A DNA stretch of 64,000 nt from Brevibacterium yomogidense (GCF_900163715.1 NZ_FWFF01000003.1:1-64000); one strand, 5' to 3'; counted from the first letter of the stretch, positions 51,630 to 60,698 are shown. Numbers and translations are program-made. Notes: generated by a model not told the origin, from the letters alone.

Positions 51630-51893
51630 TAGGCCCGCATGGCACATATCGCCGACGGACGGTGTGAGAGTACGAAGGTATCCTCGGCGTCAGCGGCAAC
51701 GTCGCCGCCTGCTCTCTGGCCCGATCGTCCATGCGATGGGACCTACCTCGATGGCAGATGACAGCGACGACCGAGGGTTCACCCCTCCGCCGCCCTCCTT
51801 CTCCCTCATGGGTCATCTGGCGCCGGGAGCACTTCGGGCCCAAGTGACCGGTACGCAGCATCTCGGACAACGGCCTCACCCGTGATGCCGCAG

Positions 51894-51976
51894 ATCGCCG
51901 AGGGACGGCTCGACGGTTCGAGGGACGGCCGTACGCACCCGTCCGTCGAGCTGCGGGGGCGTCCCTCGCGGGCGCT
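51894..51976. repeat. structured intergenic repeat, copy 2
   Basis: Partner of copy 1 in the same orientation. Here CCGAGGGACG near the left end can pair with the right-end CGTCCCTCG, and CGAGGGACGG can pair with the later GTCCCTCG. The changed bases keep pairing possible, which hints at RNA or cruciform structure. Confidence 0.65.
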
Positions 51977-52091
51977 GGAGACAAGACGCCGCCTCCGTGT
52001 TCGGGACGCCGGTGTCTGCATCGGTGAGTCGAGCACGGAGGCGGTCACTGGGCGGGGAGAGCGTGGGCAGCGAGCTCAGCGCCGTTGAGTC

Positions 52092-52135
52092 GTCACTCCT
52101 GCACGCGGAATCTCCGATCTGCGTGCAGGAGTGAC
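52092..52135 (-). terminator. 15-bp perfect hairpin downstream of the peptide ABC operon
   Basis: GTCACTCCTGCACGC (52092-52106) and GCGTGCAGGAGTGAC (52121-52135) pair perfectly around a 14-nt loop, about 120 nt beyond the ABC ATPase stop. There is no T-run. It may terminate that operon or be part of the repeat structure. Confidence 0.5.
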
Positions 52136-52202
52136 CGATCAGCGGCTGGTGACCGGTCAGCGGCCGTGTCGCCGGTCAGCGGCCGTGTGACCGGTCAGCG
52201 GC
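52135..52202. repeat. four short direct repeats
   Basis: CCGATCAGCGGC (52135-52146) and three exact CCGGTCAGCGGC copies (52153-52164, 52172-52183, 52191-52202) occur with a period of 18-19 bp. They begin in the right arm of the hairpin at 52092-52135. Confidence 0.7.
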
Positions 52203-52255
52203 GGTTCAGCCCCTCGGTTCGGCCCCTCGAGGGGAAGGGGCTGGCGTCGAACTAC

Positions 52256-54034
52256 TCAGAGTGCCGCGCGGAGTCTCGCGGCCTCCTTGCGGCGCTGTTC
52301 CTGCTCAATGGGATCCGGCACCGGCAGGGATGCGATGAGCCTGCGCGTGTAGTCGTGATCCGGACGGGTGAGCACCTGCTCTCCCGTGCCGTTCTCCAGC
52401 AGCTCCCCGTGATAGAGGACGCCGATCCGGTCCGACAGCATGTCGACGACCGCCAGATCGTGGCTGATGAACACCGCCGCGAAGCCCAGGCGATCCTGCA
52501 GCTCGCGGAAGAGCTCGAGCACCTTCGCCTGAACGGACACATCCAGCGCGGAGGTGGGCTCATCGGCCACGAGCAGCTCCGGATCCAGAGCGATGCCGCG
52601 TGCCAATGATGCACGCTGACGCTGACCTCCGGACAGCTCGTGCGGATACCGCTTCGCGTACTCGGTGGGCAGCTGGACCGCGTCCAACAGCGAGAGCACT
52701 TCCCTGCGGCGATCCGCGTCGCTCATCTTCGGACGGTGCACCGCGAACGGCTCCTCGATGCACTGGCCGACCGTCAGCTGCGGATTGAACGACGCCGCGG
52801 GATCCTGGAAGACGAAGCCGATCCGTTTGCGCAGCGGCTTGAACGTCTTCTCCTTCATCCCGACCATCTCGTAGCCCAGGACGTCCAGCGACCCGCCCGT
52901 GGCGGTGGTGAGCCCGGCGATCGCACGACCGATCGTCGTCTTGCCCGAACCCGATTCGCCGACCAGCCCGAACACCTCGCCCTTGTGCACCGTGAAGTCG
53001 ACGCCGGCCACCGCGGTGAAATCGCGCTTGCCGATGCCACCCGGGTAGACGATCTCCAGACCACGAGCGGTGACGACCGGCTCGCCGAACGTGCTGCCGG
53101 CCTCAGCAGCGGGTGCCTCCCCCGCCTCGGCGGTGGTGGCAGCGGCGCGAGCAGCAGCGGCCGCACCTGCACCGCCCGCACCAGAGCGGGAGTCGGCGCC
53201 AAGTCGCGGAACGGCCGCGAGCAGGGCCTGCGTGTACTCCTCTTTCGGGGAGGCGAACAGCTCCTTCACCGGGGCGGTCTCGACCAGCTCACCGCGGTAC
53301 ATCACTGCCACCCGGTCGGCGAGGTCCGCCACGACACCCATGTTGTGGGTGATGAGGACGATCGCCGTGCCGCGCTGATCGCGCAGGTCGCGCAGCAGGT
53401 CGAGGATCTCGGCCTGGACGGTGACGTCGAGCGCAGTGGTCGGCTCGTCGGCGACGATGACGTCGGCTCCCAGGGCCAGTGCCATCGCGATGACGATGCG
53501 CTGCTTCTGTCCGCCGGAGAACTGGTGCGGGTAGTAGTCGTAGCGATCGGCGGCGTTGGGGATGCCGACGTCCTCCAGCGCGCTGACGACCCGCTCCCGG
53601 ATCTGCTTCTTCTTCAGCTTCGGGTTGTGGGCGCGCAGGCCCTCCGCGATCTGCCACCCGATCGTGAAGACGGGGTTGAGCGCGGTCGACGGCTCCTGGA
53701 AGACCATGGAGACGTCCGCACCGCGCAGTTTCCGCAGCTGGGCCTTCGAGGCCGTGAGCACGTTGTTGCCCTGGAGGACCACCGCACCGTTCGTCGTCGC
53801 CGTGTCCGGGATGAGCCCCAGGACGCTGCGCGCGGTGACGGACTTGCCCGAACCGGATTCGCCGACGATCGCCAGCACCTCTCCGGGCGCCACCGCGAGC
53901 GTCAGATCCTTGACCGCGTGGACGTCGCCCGCGTCGGTGACGAAGGTGACGTCGAGGCCGTCGATGCTGAGGACGGGGGCCTTGGATGTGCCGCCCGTGG
54001 TCACGCCGCCCGTGGTCGTGCCATCGGTGCTCAT
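52256..54034 (-). CDS. peptide ABC importer, fused double ATPase (DppD-DppF/GsiA type)
   Basis: The product is 592 residues with two complete ATPase domains. The first has Walker A GESGSGKSVT near residue 55 and QFSGGQKQRIVIAMAL and VIVADEPTTALD further on. The second (from about residue 320) has GLVGESGSGKTTIGRAI, ELSGGQRQRASLARG and LLVADEPTSALD. An Ala/Gly-rich linker joins them. The C-terminal ends of both domains carry the oligopeptide-importer VAVMYRGELVETAP-type motif. ATG at 54034 follows AAGGAG; the longer frame lies in the permease gene. It powers the permeases encoded upstream (4-bp overlap). Confidence 0.93.
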   Translation of the reverse strand: MSTDGTTTGGVTTGGTSKAPVLSIDGLDVTFVTDAGDVHAVKDLTLAVAPGEVLAIVGESGSGKSVTARSVLGLIPDTATTNGAVVLQGNNVLTASKAQLRKLRGADVSMVFQEPSTALNPVFTIGWQIAEGLRAHNPKLKKKQIRERVVSALEDVGIPNAADRYDYYPHQFSGGQKQRIVIAMALALGADVIVADEPTTALDVTVQAEILDLLRDLRDQRGTAIVLITHNMGVVADLADRVAVMYRGELVETAPVKELFASPKEEYTQALLAAVPRLGADSRSGAGGAGAAAAARAAATTAEAGEAPAAEAGSTFGEPVVTARGLEIVYPGGIGKRDFTAVAGVDFTVHKGEVFGLVGESGSGKTTIGRAIAGLTTATGGSLDVLGYEMVGMKEKTFKPLRKRIGFVFQDPAASFNPQLTVGQCIEEPFAVHRPKMSDADRRREVLSLLDAVQLPTEYAKRYPHELSGGQRQRASLARGIALDPELLVADEPTSALDVSVQAKVLELFRELQDRLGFAAVFISHDLAVVDMLSDRIGVLYHGELLENGTGEQVLTRPDHDYTRRLIASLPVPDPIEQEQRRKEAARLRAAL

Positions 54035-54996
54035 GCCGTCTCCTTCACTGCGGACTTCTTCTTCGATCCCGCGCGCTTGCGCAGGCGCAGACGCGGATCG
54101 TTGAGGTCGTTCATCGACTCGCCCACGAGCGTGATGCCCAGGACGGTGATGACGATCGCGATGCCGGGGAACACGCTGGTCCACCAGATGCCGCTCGTCA
54201 CGTCAGCCAGCGACTTGTTGAGGTCGTAGCCCCATTCCGCCGCGGACGACGGCTCGATGCCGAAGCCCAGGAAGCCCAGGCCCGCCAGCGTAAGGATCGC
54301 CTCGGAGGAATTCAGCGTGAAGATCAGCGGCAGGGTGCGGGTCGCGTTGCGGAACACGTGCTTCGTGATGATCCGCGTGCGCGACGCACCCAGCACGATC
54401 GCCGATTCCACGAACGGCTCCGCCTTCAGCCGGACGGTCTCCGCACGCACCACGCGGAAGTACTGCGGGATGAACACGACGGTGATCGAGAACGCCGCGG
54501 CGAGGATGCCGCCCCACGCGCTCGACTGGCCGCCGGAGATCACGATCGCCATGACGATCGCCAGCAGCAGCGACGGGAACGCGTAGACCGCGTCCGCGAC
54601 GACCACGAGGATCCGGTCCAGCCATCCGCCGATGTACCCGGAGATCAGGCCCAGGGCCACGCCGATGAAGATCGACAGCAGCACGGCGACGATGATGACG
54701 CTCACCGCGGTCTGGGCGCCCCAGATGACGCGGGAGAACACGTCGTATCCGCCCACCGTGGTGCCCCAGATGTGGGCGGCGCTGGGTGCCTGCTGGGCGC
54801 CGAACCGGCCGCCCTCCTCATACGACATCTGGGCGTAGCCGTAGGGGGCGATGAGCGGCGCGAAGATCGCCGCGATGAGCACCAGCGCGCAGATGATGAG
54901 GCCTGCGATGAGCATGCCGCGCTGCAGGCCGACGGCCTGGCGCAGGTGGCTGATGATGGGCAGCCGCTGGAACGGGATGCGCTTGAGGATGTCCAT
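54031..54996 (-). CDS. dppC: peptide ABC importer permease (DppC type)
   Basis: The product is 321 residues with six hydrophobic helices. The N-terminal segment MLIAGLIICALVLIAAIFAP and the periplasmic WGTTVGGYDVFSRVIWGAQ are typical of DppC. The EAA-like cytoplasmic loop is ESAIVLGASRTRIITKHVF. The basic end RLRLRKRAGSKKK overlaps the ATPase start by 4 bp. ATG at 54996 shares one base with the DppB stop (TGATG). A longer frame upstream to 55635 is rejected because it lies inside dppB. Confidence 0.93.
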   Translation of the reverse strand: MDILKRIPFQRLPIISHLRQAVGLQRGMLIAGLIICALVLIAAIFAPLIAPYGYAQMSYEEGGRFGAQQAPSAAHIWGTTVGGYDVFSRVIWGAQTAVSVIIVAVLLSIFIGVALGLISGYIGGWLDRILVVVADAVYAFPSLLLAIVMAIVISGGQSSAWGGILAAAFSITVVFIPQYFRVVRAETVRLKAEPFVESAIVLGASRTRIITKHVFRNATRTLPLIFTLNSSEAILTLAGLGFLGFGIEPSSAAEWGYDLNKSLADVTSGIWWTSVFPGIAIVITVLGITLVGESMNDLNDPRLRLRKRAGSKKKSAVKETA

Positions 54997-56090
54997 CAGT
55001 ACCTCACTCGGGGGTCGATGAGGGCGGCGATGACGTCGACCAGGAAGTTCGTGAGCGCGACGATGACGGCGAGCATCACGACGATCCCCTGGACGGCGAC
55101 GAAGTCGCGCTTGAGCAGGTACTGGACCAGCTGGAAGCCCAGGCCCTTCCACTCGAACGTGGTCTCCGTCAGCACCGCACCGGCGAGCATCATCGCGATC
55201 TGCATGCCCATGACCGTGATGACGGGGATGAGCGCGGGGCGCCACGCGTGGGTGGTGACGAGCCGGAACTCGCTCACGCCGCGCGACCGGCCGGACTCGA
55301 CGTACTGCTGGCCGAGCGTGCCGATGAGGTTCGTGCGCACCAGGCGGAGGAACACGCCGGCGGTCAGCAGGCCCAGCGCGATCGCCGGCAGCACCGCGTG
55401 GGACGCGATGTCGCCCAGCGCTTCGAAGTCGCCGATCCGGATCGCGTCGATGAAGTAGATGCGGGTAGGGCCGACCACGCCGGACATGAGCAGCTCCGTG
55501 CCGCTGGACGCGCGCCCGGATGCGGGGAACAGCGGGATGAGCACGCCGAACACCAGCTTGAGCAGCAGGCCCGCGAAGAACACGGGGGTGGCATAGCAGA
55601 GGATCGCGAACACGCGCAGGGCCGCGTCGGGCCACCGATCGCGATGGTAGGCCGCGAGCATGCCCAGCGGGATGCCGACCGCGAAGGCCACGATGAGTGC
55701 GAAGAACACCAGCTCGACGGTCGCCGCACCGTACTGGAGGAAGAGGTCCGTGACGGGACGGTTGTCCGACACGGTCGTGCCGAAGTCACCGCGCAGCAGC
55801 CCGCCCATGTACTCGAAGTACTGGACGATGAGCGGTCGGTCGTAGCCGGCGGCCTCGATCCGCTCCTGCAGCTGGGCCTTGGTGAGCCTGCCGCCCAGTG
55901 CCGCGGTGATCGGGTCGCCGGTGATCCGCATGAGGAAGAACACCAGCGTGGTGAGGATCCAGACGGTGGGGATGATGAGGAGGAACCGGACCAGGACGTA
56001 GCGCCCCAGCCCGGACCCGGACGCCCGCTGCTTCTTCAGCGGCTTGGCCGGATCCTCCGCGAGAACGGGGTTCTCGATGCTTGCAGCCAT
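54996..56090 (-). CDS. dppB: peptide ABC importer permease (DppB type)
   Basis: The product is 364 residues. YVLVRFLLIIPTVWILTTLVFFL (split) opens the first helix, followed by GDPITAALGGRLTKAQLQE and the conserved YFEYMGGLLRGDFGTTVSDN. The EAA loop is ESGRSRGVSEFRLVTTHAWR. It forms the membrane channel with DppC. It is the first membrane gene after the intercistronic hairpin that follows the binding protein. Confidence 0.93.
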   Translation of the reverse strand: MAASIENPVLAEDPAKPLKKQRASGSGLGRYVLVRFLLIIPTVWILTTLVFFLMRITGDPITAALGGRLTKAQLQERIEAAGYDRPLIVQYFEYMGGLLRGDFGTTVSDNRPVTDLFLQYGAATVELVFFALIVAFAVGIPLGMLAAYHRDRWPDAALRVFAILCYATPVFFAGLLLKLVFGVLIPLFPASGRASSGTELLMSGVVGPTRIYFIDAIRIGDFEALGDIASHAVLPAIALGLLTAGVFLRLVRTNLIGTLGQQYVESGRSRGVSEFRLVTTHAWRPALIPVITVMGMQIAMMLAGAVLTETTFEWKGLGFQLVQYLLKRDFVAVQGIVVMLAVIVALTNFLVDVIAALIDPRVRY

Positions 56091-56112
56091 GAGTATGAAG
56101 CCATTCAGTCAC

Positions 56113-56150
56113 GCCGATGGGGCGGGTGCAGCTGCACCCACCCCATCGGC
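56113..56150 (-). promoter_or_regulatory. intercistronic hairpin between binding protein and permease
   Basis: GCCGATGGGGCGGGT (56113-56127) pairs with ACCCACCCCATCGGC (56136-56150) with one mismatch and an 8-nt loop. It lies 28 nt after the binding-protein stop and 22 nt before dppB. Such hairpins often stop part of the transcripts or protect the upstream mRNA, giving more binding protein than permease. Confidence 0.65.
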
Positions 56151-56178
56151 TGTCAGTTCAGGGAACCGTGCTCCGCTC

Positions 56179-57813
56179 TCACTTGCCCAGGAGGGCGAGG
56201 CGGAACTGGAAGGACGGATCGAGCGTCTCGTCGACACCCGTCACGTCATTGCCGGACACTGCGATCTGCGAACCCTGCAGGAACGGCAGGGTCGGCAGCT
56301 GCTCGGCGAGGTCGTTCTGGATGTCGGAGATCGCCTCCGCACGCTCGTCCTCGTCCGTGATGGAGCCCTGCTCGGCGAGCTTCGTGTTGATGTCCTCGTC
56401 GCGGAAGTGGTTCGCGAGGAACGACGGGCTCTCCTCCGTGTCGTAGAAGAACGGCACCATGTAGTTGTCCGCGTCCGAGTAGTCCGGGAACCAGCCCAGC
56501 TGGTAGGCCGGGTAGAGGTCCTCCGTGCGGTCCTTGGCGTACTGGACCCACTCCGTGGACTGCAGGTCGACGTTGAAGAGGCCGGTGGCTTCGAGCTGGC
56601 TCTTCACCATCGCGTACTCGTCACCGGAGGACGGACCGTAGTGGTCCGGGTTGTACTGGAGGCTGATGTCGACCGGAGTCTCCACGCCTGCTTCCTCGAG
56701 TCGCTTCGAAGCCTCGTCCTCATCCGCAGCGCCGCTGCCGTCGCCGTAGAGGTCCTTGAGCGATTCGTTGGCGCCCGGCAGCCCTTCCGGAACGTAGGAG
56801 TACAGCGGGGTGTAGGTGCCCTTGTAGACCTGCTCCGCGATCGTTTCGCGGTCGATCGAGTCGGCCATCGACTGGCGGATCGCCAGTGCCTTGTCCTCGT
56901 CCGGGTCGTCCGACTCCGCACCATGGGGCATCGTGTCGAAGTTGAAGACGATGTAGCGGATCTCGCCGCCGGGTCCCTGGTGGACGGTCAGCTCGTCGTT
57001 GCCCTCGAGGTCCTCGACGTCCGTTGCAGACAGCGAGCGCCATGCGACGTCGATGTCACCCTGCTCCAGACCCAGCTTCATGTTGTTCGCGTCAGCGAAG
57101 TACCGCATCTGCACGGACTCGGACTTCGCTTCGCCCAGCGGCCCCTGGTAGTCGGGGTTCGCCTTGTAGGAGATGAGCTCGTTGAACGAGTAGGAATCGA
57201 TCGTGAACGGGCCGGCGAAGGCCTCTGCGTCGACGATCTCCTGGTCCGGGGTGATCTCGTCGGCGGCGAAGACGTCTTCGTCGACGATCGGGCCGGCAGG
57301 ACCGGCGAGCACCAGCGGGAACGTCTGGTCGTTCTCGCGGTTGAGCGTGAACTGGACCGTGAGGTCGTCCGGCGTCTCGATCGACTCGACCGTGCCGAGC
57401 AGCGAGGAGGGACCGTTCGGATCCTGGATCTCCAGCTGGCGCTCGAAGCTGAACTTCACGTCCGAGGCGGTGAGCTCGTTGCCGTTCGCGAAGGTGAGGC
57501 CCTCCTTGAGCTTCACCTCGTAGGTGCTGGGATCGGTGAAATCAGCCGACTCCGCGATATCCGGCTCCGTCTCCGCCGTGCCCGGCGTGTAGGAGAGGAG
57601 GAAGGGGAAGACCTGCTGCATCACGAAGAACGAGCCGTTGTCGTAGGAGCCTGCCGGGTCGATGACCGTCACCTTGTCGGTGGTGCCGACCGTGACGGTG
57701 CTGCCGCCCTCGCCTTCGCCGTCGCCTCCGGTCGTGGAGGTGGAGCAGGCGGTGAGGACGAGTGCCGTCGCGCTGACGGCGGAGGCCAGCATGAGGCCGC
57801 GCGATTTCTTCAT
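56179..57813 (-). CDS. peptide-binding lipoprotein (DppA/OppA family)
   Basis: The product is 544 residues. The signal ends in VLTAC near residue 23 and a Gly/Glu-rich linker follows. Typical SBP family 5 blocks are present: EPDIAESADFTDPSTYEVKL (split), LKEGLTFANGNELTASDVKFSFER (split), IRYIVFNFDTMPHG and VPEGLPGANESL. It captures peptides outside the membrane for the permease encoded downstream. ATG at 57813 follows AAGGAAC. It is the first gene of the operon; its upstream region 57814-58008 is shared with the divergent aminotransferase. Confidence 0.92.
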   Translation of the reverse strand: MKKSRGLMLASAVSATALVLTACSTSTTGGDGEGEGGSTVTVGTTDKVTVIDPAGSYDNGSFFVMQQVFPFLLSYTPGTAETEPDIAESADFTDPSTYEVKLKEGLTFANGNELTASDVKFSFERQLEIQDPNGPSSLLGTVESIETPDDLTVQFTLNRENDQTFPLVLAGPAGPIVDEDVFAADEITPDQEIVDAEAFAGPFTIDSYSFNELISYKANPDYQGPLGEAKSESVQMRYFADANNMKLGLEQGDIDVAWRSLSATDVEDLEGNDELTVHQGPGGEIRYIVFNFDTMPHGAESDDPDEDKALAIRQSMADSIDRETIAEQVYKGTYTPLYSYVPEGLPGANESLKDLYGDGSGAADEDEASKRLEEAGVETPVDISLQYNPDHYGPSSGDEYAMVKSQLEATGLFNVDLQSTEWVQYAKDRTEDLYPAYQLGWFPDYSDADNYMVPFFYDTEESPSFLANHFRDEDINTKLAEQGSITDEDERAEAISDIQNDLAEQLPTLPFLQGSQIAVSGNDVTGVDETLDPSFQFRLALLGK

Positions 57814-57996
57814 CGTGTTCCTTCGAACGAGTGATCCGCCACCGGGAGGCGCCTTGCCCCTCAATCGGGTCTCGACGAAGAGCCCGGAGTCCGGATGCTG
57901 ATACGTGGGTTGCCTCACAGGGTAGACCTGTGTGTGAGTGAACACAAAGTGAACGCTCAACTGATGCACATCTGCGGGTGAGACGTGCGTCACTGG

Positions 57997-58002
57997 TACC
58001 GT
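57997..58002 (+). promoter_or_regulatory. -10 element of a leaderless start (aminotransferase)
   Basis: TGGTACCGT contains TACCGT with an extended TG; 6 nt later comes ATG at 58009. Confidence 0.5.
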
Positions 58003-58008
58003 CGCCGC

Positions 58009-59097
58009 ATGCGTGAGATGCATATGCGTGAGATCTGGGGCGAGCAGTTCGCCGGAGCAGAGAAGTTCCTCGATTCCGCCACCTACGGCCTGCCCTCCCG
58101 ACGACAGACGGATGCGCTTCGCACAGCGCTCGACGACTGGGAATCCGGCACACAGGACACGTCCGCCTTCGACGAGGCGGTCGATGCAGCACGTTCCGCC
58201 TTCGCCGAACTGGTGGGTGCGCCCACCGACTCCGTGACGATCGGTTCGACGACCTCGGCGCTGGTGGGGCTCATCGCGGCGGCGGTTCCGGACAGCGGTC
58301 GGGTCGCTGTCCAGCGTGGCGAGTTCACCAGTGTCACCGCACCATTCGCCACGCAGGCGGCCCGTGGAGTCACGGTCGAGCAGTTCGACCCGGGGACGCT
58401 GGAGGCTTCCGTGGAGGAAGCGGTTCAAGCATCCGCGAGGAGCCCGAAGAAGGCGTTCGACCTCGTCGCGGTGAGCCTCGTGCAGTCGGCCGACGGACGG
58501 GTGCTCGACACCGAGCGGCTGCGACGTGCGGTCGCCGGCACGCACACGCGCGTGGTCATCGACGTGACGCAGGCAGTCGGCTGGAAGACGATCGACCTAG
58601 GCTGGGCGGATGCGGTGGTGGCCTCCGGCTACAAGTGGCTGCTGGCGCCGCGCGGCACCGCGTGGATGGCACTGGCCGACTCACTCGCGAAGACCCTCAT
58701 CCCCCACACTGCCGGGTGGTACTCCTCCGAGACCCCATGGGCGAACACGTACGAGCACCCGCCGCTGCTCGCAGCAGACGCCCGCCGGTTCGACGCCTCC
58801 CCCGCGTGGCACCCGATGCTGGGGTCGGGCATCTCCCTGCCGTGGCTGGCGTCGTTGGACATGCGGGAGGTCGAGGCGCACTGCGTGGGCCTGGCCAATC
58901 GCGTCCGGGAGGCGGCCGGGATGGAACCGGCCGATTCCGCGATCGCGGCGCTGGACGTCCCCGGAATCGAGGCCGCAGTCGCCGACGCCGGAATCCGCGC
59001 CGCCGTGCGCGCCGGCCGCGTCCGGGTCGGATTCCACCTGTACAACACGACCACCGACGCGGACGCCTTCATCGGGGCACTGCGCCGCGTGCGGTGA
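58009..59097 (+). CDS. class V aminotransferase (cysteine-desulfurase-like)
   Basis: The product is 362 residues. FLDSATYGLPSRRQTDALRTAL opens the N-terminal arm. The PLP region reads VVIDVTQAVGWKTIDLGWAD and then SGYKWLLAPRGTAWMAL, where the Lys of GYKWL is the Schiff-base lysine. VSLVQSADGRVLD holds the usual structural Ser/Gln. It probably acts on a small amino compound; no active-site Cys loop was seen, so a desulfurase role is not supported. ATG at 58009 (also 58018 and 58024 possible) is 6 nt after TACCGT. Confidence 0.83.
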   Translation: MREMHMREIWGEQFAGAEKFLDSATYGLPSRRQTDALRTALDDWESGTQDTSAFDEAVDAARSAFAELVGAPTDSVTIGSTTSALVGLIAAAVPDSGRVAVQRGEFTSVTAPFATQAARGVTVEQFDPGTLEASVEEAVQASARSPKKAFDLVAVSLVQSADGRVLDTERLRRAVAGTHTRVVIDVTQAVGWKTIDLGWADAVVASGYKWLLAPRGTAWMALADSLAKTLIPHTAGWYSSETPWANTYEHPPLLAADARRFDASPAWHPMLGSGISLPWLASLDMREVEAHCVGLANRVREAAGMEPADSAIAALDVPGIEAAVADAGIRAAVRAGRVRVGFHLYNTTTDADAFIGALRRVR

Positions 59098-59136
59098 GAC
59101 CGCCGCGGAACCCCACGCGAAAGGAGTGCTGACAAC

Positions 59137-59913
59137 GTGGCAGGCACGATCGGAATCATCGGTGTAGGTGACATCGCGACAGCGATCGTCGAAGGTCTCG
59201 CCGGCGCCGAGGATCCTCCGGGATCGCTCGTCCTCTCACCACGCGGGCGGGACCACGTCGCTTCGCTGGTGCAGCGGTTCCCCGGCCTGGTCACCGTCGC
59301 CGAGGACAACCAGGCCGTCGCAGATGCGGCGGACACGGTCATCGTCGCCGTCCTGCCCGAGCAGATGGCGGAGGTGCTCGAGCCGCTCACCTTCCGCTCC
59401 TCGCACGTGGTGATCAGCGCCCTGGCGGGCGTCACCATCGCCGAGGTCCGGGCCGCCGTGGGCGTCGATGTCCCGGTCATCCGGGCCATCCCGATGCCGC
59501 CGGTCCGCAACCGGGCCGTCGCAACGGTGGTCACCCCGGAGCATCCGGCTGCGACGGAGATCTTCGACGTGCTCGGCGGGACGCTGCCGGTGGCGGACGA
59601 AGCAGCTCTGTCTGTGTTCTCATCCGTGACGGGAGCGGTGTCGGGCTACCTCCACTACCTCGCGGTCGTGTGCTCGTGGGCGGAGTCGAAGGGTGTGCCG
59701 CGGGACGACGCAGAGCGGTTCCTCCGCGGCCTCTTCGCAGGTCTCTCCCCCGCGATCACGGACACGGCCACCCCGATGGATCAGGTGGTCAGCGACCACG
59801 AGACTCCCGGTGGGCTCAATGCACAGCTGCGGAAGACGTTCTTCGACGTGGACGGCACGGCGTCGCTCGAGAAGGCGCTCGATGAGCTCCGCGCCCGTGT
59901 CACCGGATCCTGA
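59137..59913 (+). CDS. pyrroline-5-carboxylate reductase-like protein
   Basis: The product is 258 residues. The NAD(P) loop is IGIIGVGDIATAIVEGL, with VIVAVLPEQMAEVLEPL and ISALAGVTIAEVRAAVG. VPVIRAIPMPPVRNRAVATVV is the ProC RxMPN-like block but with Pro-Pro in place of the usual Asn, and LRGLFAGLSPAITDTA covers the C-terminal helical domain. It is probably a ProC relative of unclear substrate. GTG at 59137 has AAAGGAG upstream. It follows the aminotransferase gene by 39 bp and may be cotranscribed. Confidence 0.78.
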   Translation: MAGTIGIIGVGDIATAIVEGLAGAEDPPGSLVLSPRGRDHVASLVQRFPGLVTVAEDNQAVADAADTVIVAVLPEQMAEVLEPLTFRSSHVVISALAGVTIAEVRAAVGVDVPVIRAIPMPPVRNRAVATVVTPEHPAATEIFDVLGGTLPVADEAALSVFSSVTGAVSGYLHYLAVVCSWAESKGVPRDDAERFLRGLFAGLSPAITDTATPMDQVVSDHETPGGLNAQLRKTFFDVDGTASLEKALDELRARVTGS

Positions 59914-59928
59914 GCCTCACGCGAGCGG

Positions 59929-60660
59929 TCAGCCGCGACCGAGCAGAGACGCCGCCGCGTCGTCTAGGTAGACGTCGACGTCGGCGTGCTCCTGCAGGGC
60001 GCTGGCCGGGATGTCCTCGGTGCACGATCCCTCGACCATCGCCCGGATGGCGGGGGCCTTGCCCTCACCGAACGCGAGGAGCAGCGCATGCCGGGATTCG
60101 AGGATCGTACCGATGCCCTGCGAGATCGCACGGATCGGCACGTCTGCTTCGCTGTCGAAGAAGCGGGAGTTCGCCTCGCGGGTGCTCGGCGTCAGGTCGA
60201 CGACCCGTGTGCGCGAGGCGAAGGACGAACCTGGTTCGTTGAAGGCGATGTGGCCGTTCGGCCCCACGCCCAGGATCTGCAGGTCCACGCCGCCCAGGGC
60301 GAGGATGCGCTTCTCGAAGTCCGCTGCGGCGGCGTCCGGGTCATCGGCGTCGCCGGTCGGCAGAACCGCGGCGTCCGCGTCGATGCCCCACGGCTCCAGC
60401 ACGTGCTCGGCGATGTAGTGGCGGTAGCTCTGCGGATGGCTGGCCGCCAGACCCACGTACTCGTCGAGGCAGGTGATCCGCAGACGGCTGAGGTCGAGTC
60501 CGTTCTGCACACGCGCGGTGATCTCTGCGTACAAGGGCTCCGGCGAGGATCCCGTGGCGATCCCCAGGACTGCGTCCGGGGTGTCGCGCACCAACTTTTC
60601 GATCGCGTCGGCTGCCTGTGCGATCAGGAACGTGGTGTCTTCGCCGGTGGTGATTCTCAT
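59929..60660 (-). CDS. nagB: glucosamine-6-phosphate deaminase
   Basis: The product is 243 residues, slightly shorter than the E. coli enzyme. VLGIATGSSPEPLYAEI is the phosphate-binding block near residue 30. The catalytic Asp lies in CLDEYVGLAASHPQSY, GVGPNGHIAFNEPGSSF has the family GHIGFNEP-type loop with its catalytic Asp/His region, and RAISQGIGTILESRHALLLAFG is the allosteric-site region. It converts GlcN6P to Fru6P. ATG at 60660 is 7 nt after TACGCT. It could connect to the amino-sugar demand of the glycopolymer locus, which is inference. Confidence 0.93.
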   Translation of the reverse strand: MRITTGEDTTFLIAQAADAIEKLVRDTPDAVLGIATGSSPEPLYAEITARVQNGLDLSRLRITCLDEYVGLAASHPQSYRHYIAEHVLEPWGIDADAAVLPTGDADDPDAAAADFEKRILALGGVDLQILGVGPNGHIAFNEPGSSFASRTRVVDLTPSTREANSRFFDSEADVPIRAISQGIGTILESRHALLLAFGEGKAPAIRAMVEGSCTEDIPASALQEHADVDVYLDDAAASLLGRG

Positions 60661-60667
60661 GCGTGAA

Positions 60668-60673
60668 AGCGTA
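60668..60673 (-). promoter_or_regulatory. -10 element of a leaderless start (nagB)
   Basis: TACGCT on the minus strand, then 7 nt, then ATG at 60660. Confidence 0.55.
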
Positions 60674-60698
60674 CACACCGCGCGGCTTGCTCCGGAAT

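Noticed and set aside
51412-51984. 190-residue minus frame in the gene-free stretch
   Set aside because: Arg/Pro-rich, contains both structured repeats, no motif, no ribosome site; the real signal there is the 3' remnant in another frame.
52135-52202. Possible CRISPR array
   Set aside because: Units are 12 bp with 6-7 bp gaps and no spacers of useful length; no cas genes are near.
52085-52609. 174-residue plus frame
   Set aside because: Starts in the hairpin and runs antisense into the ABC ATPase gene.
54997-55635. N-terminal extension of the DppC-type permease frame
   Set aside because: It lies wholly in the DppB gene in another frame and is Arg/Pro-rich; ATG at 54996 restores the normal N-terminus.
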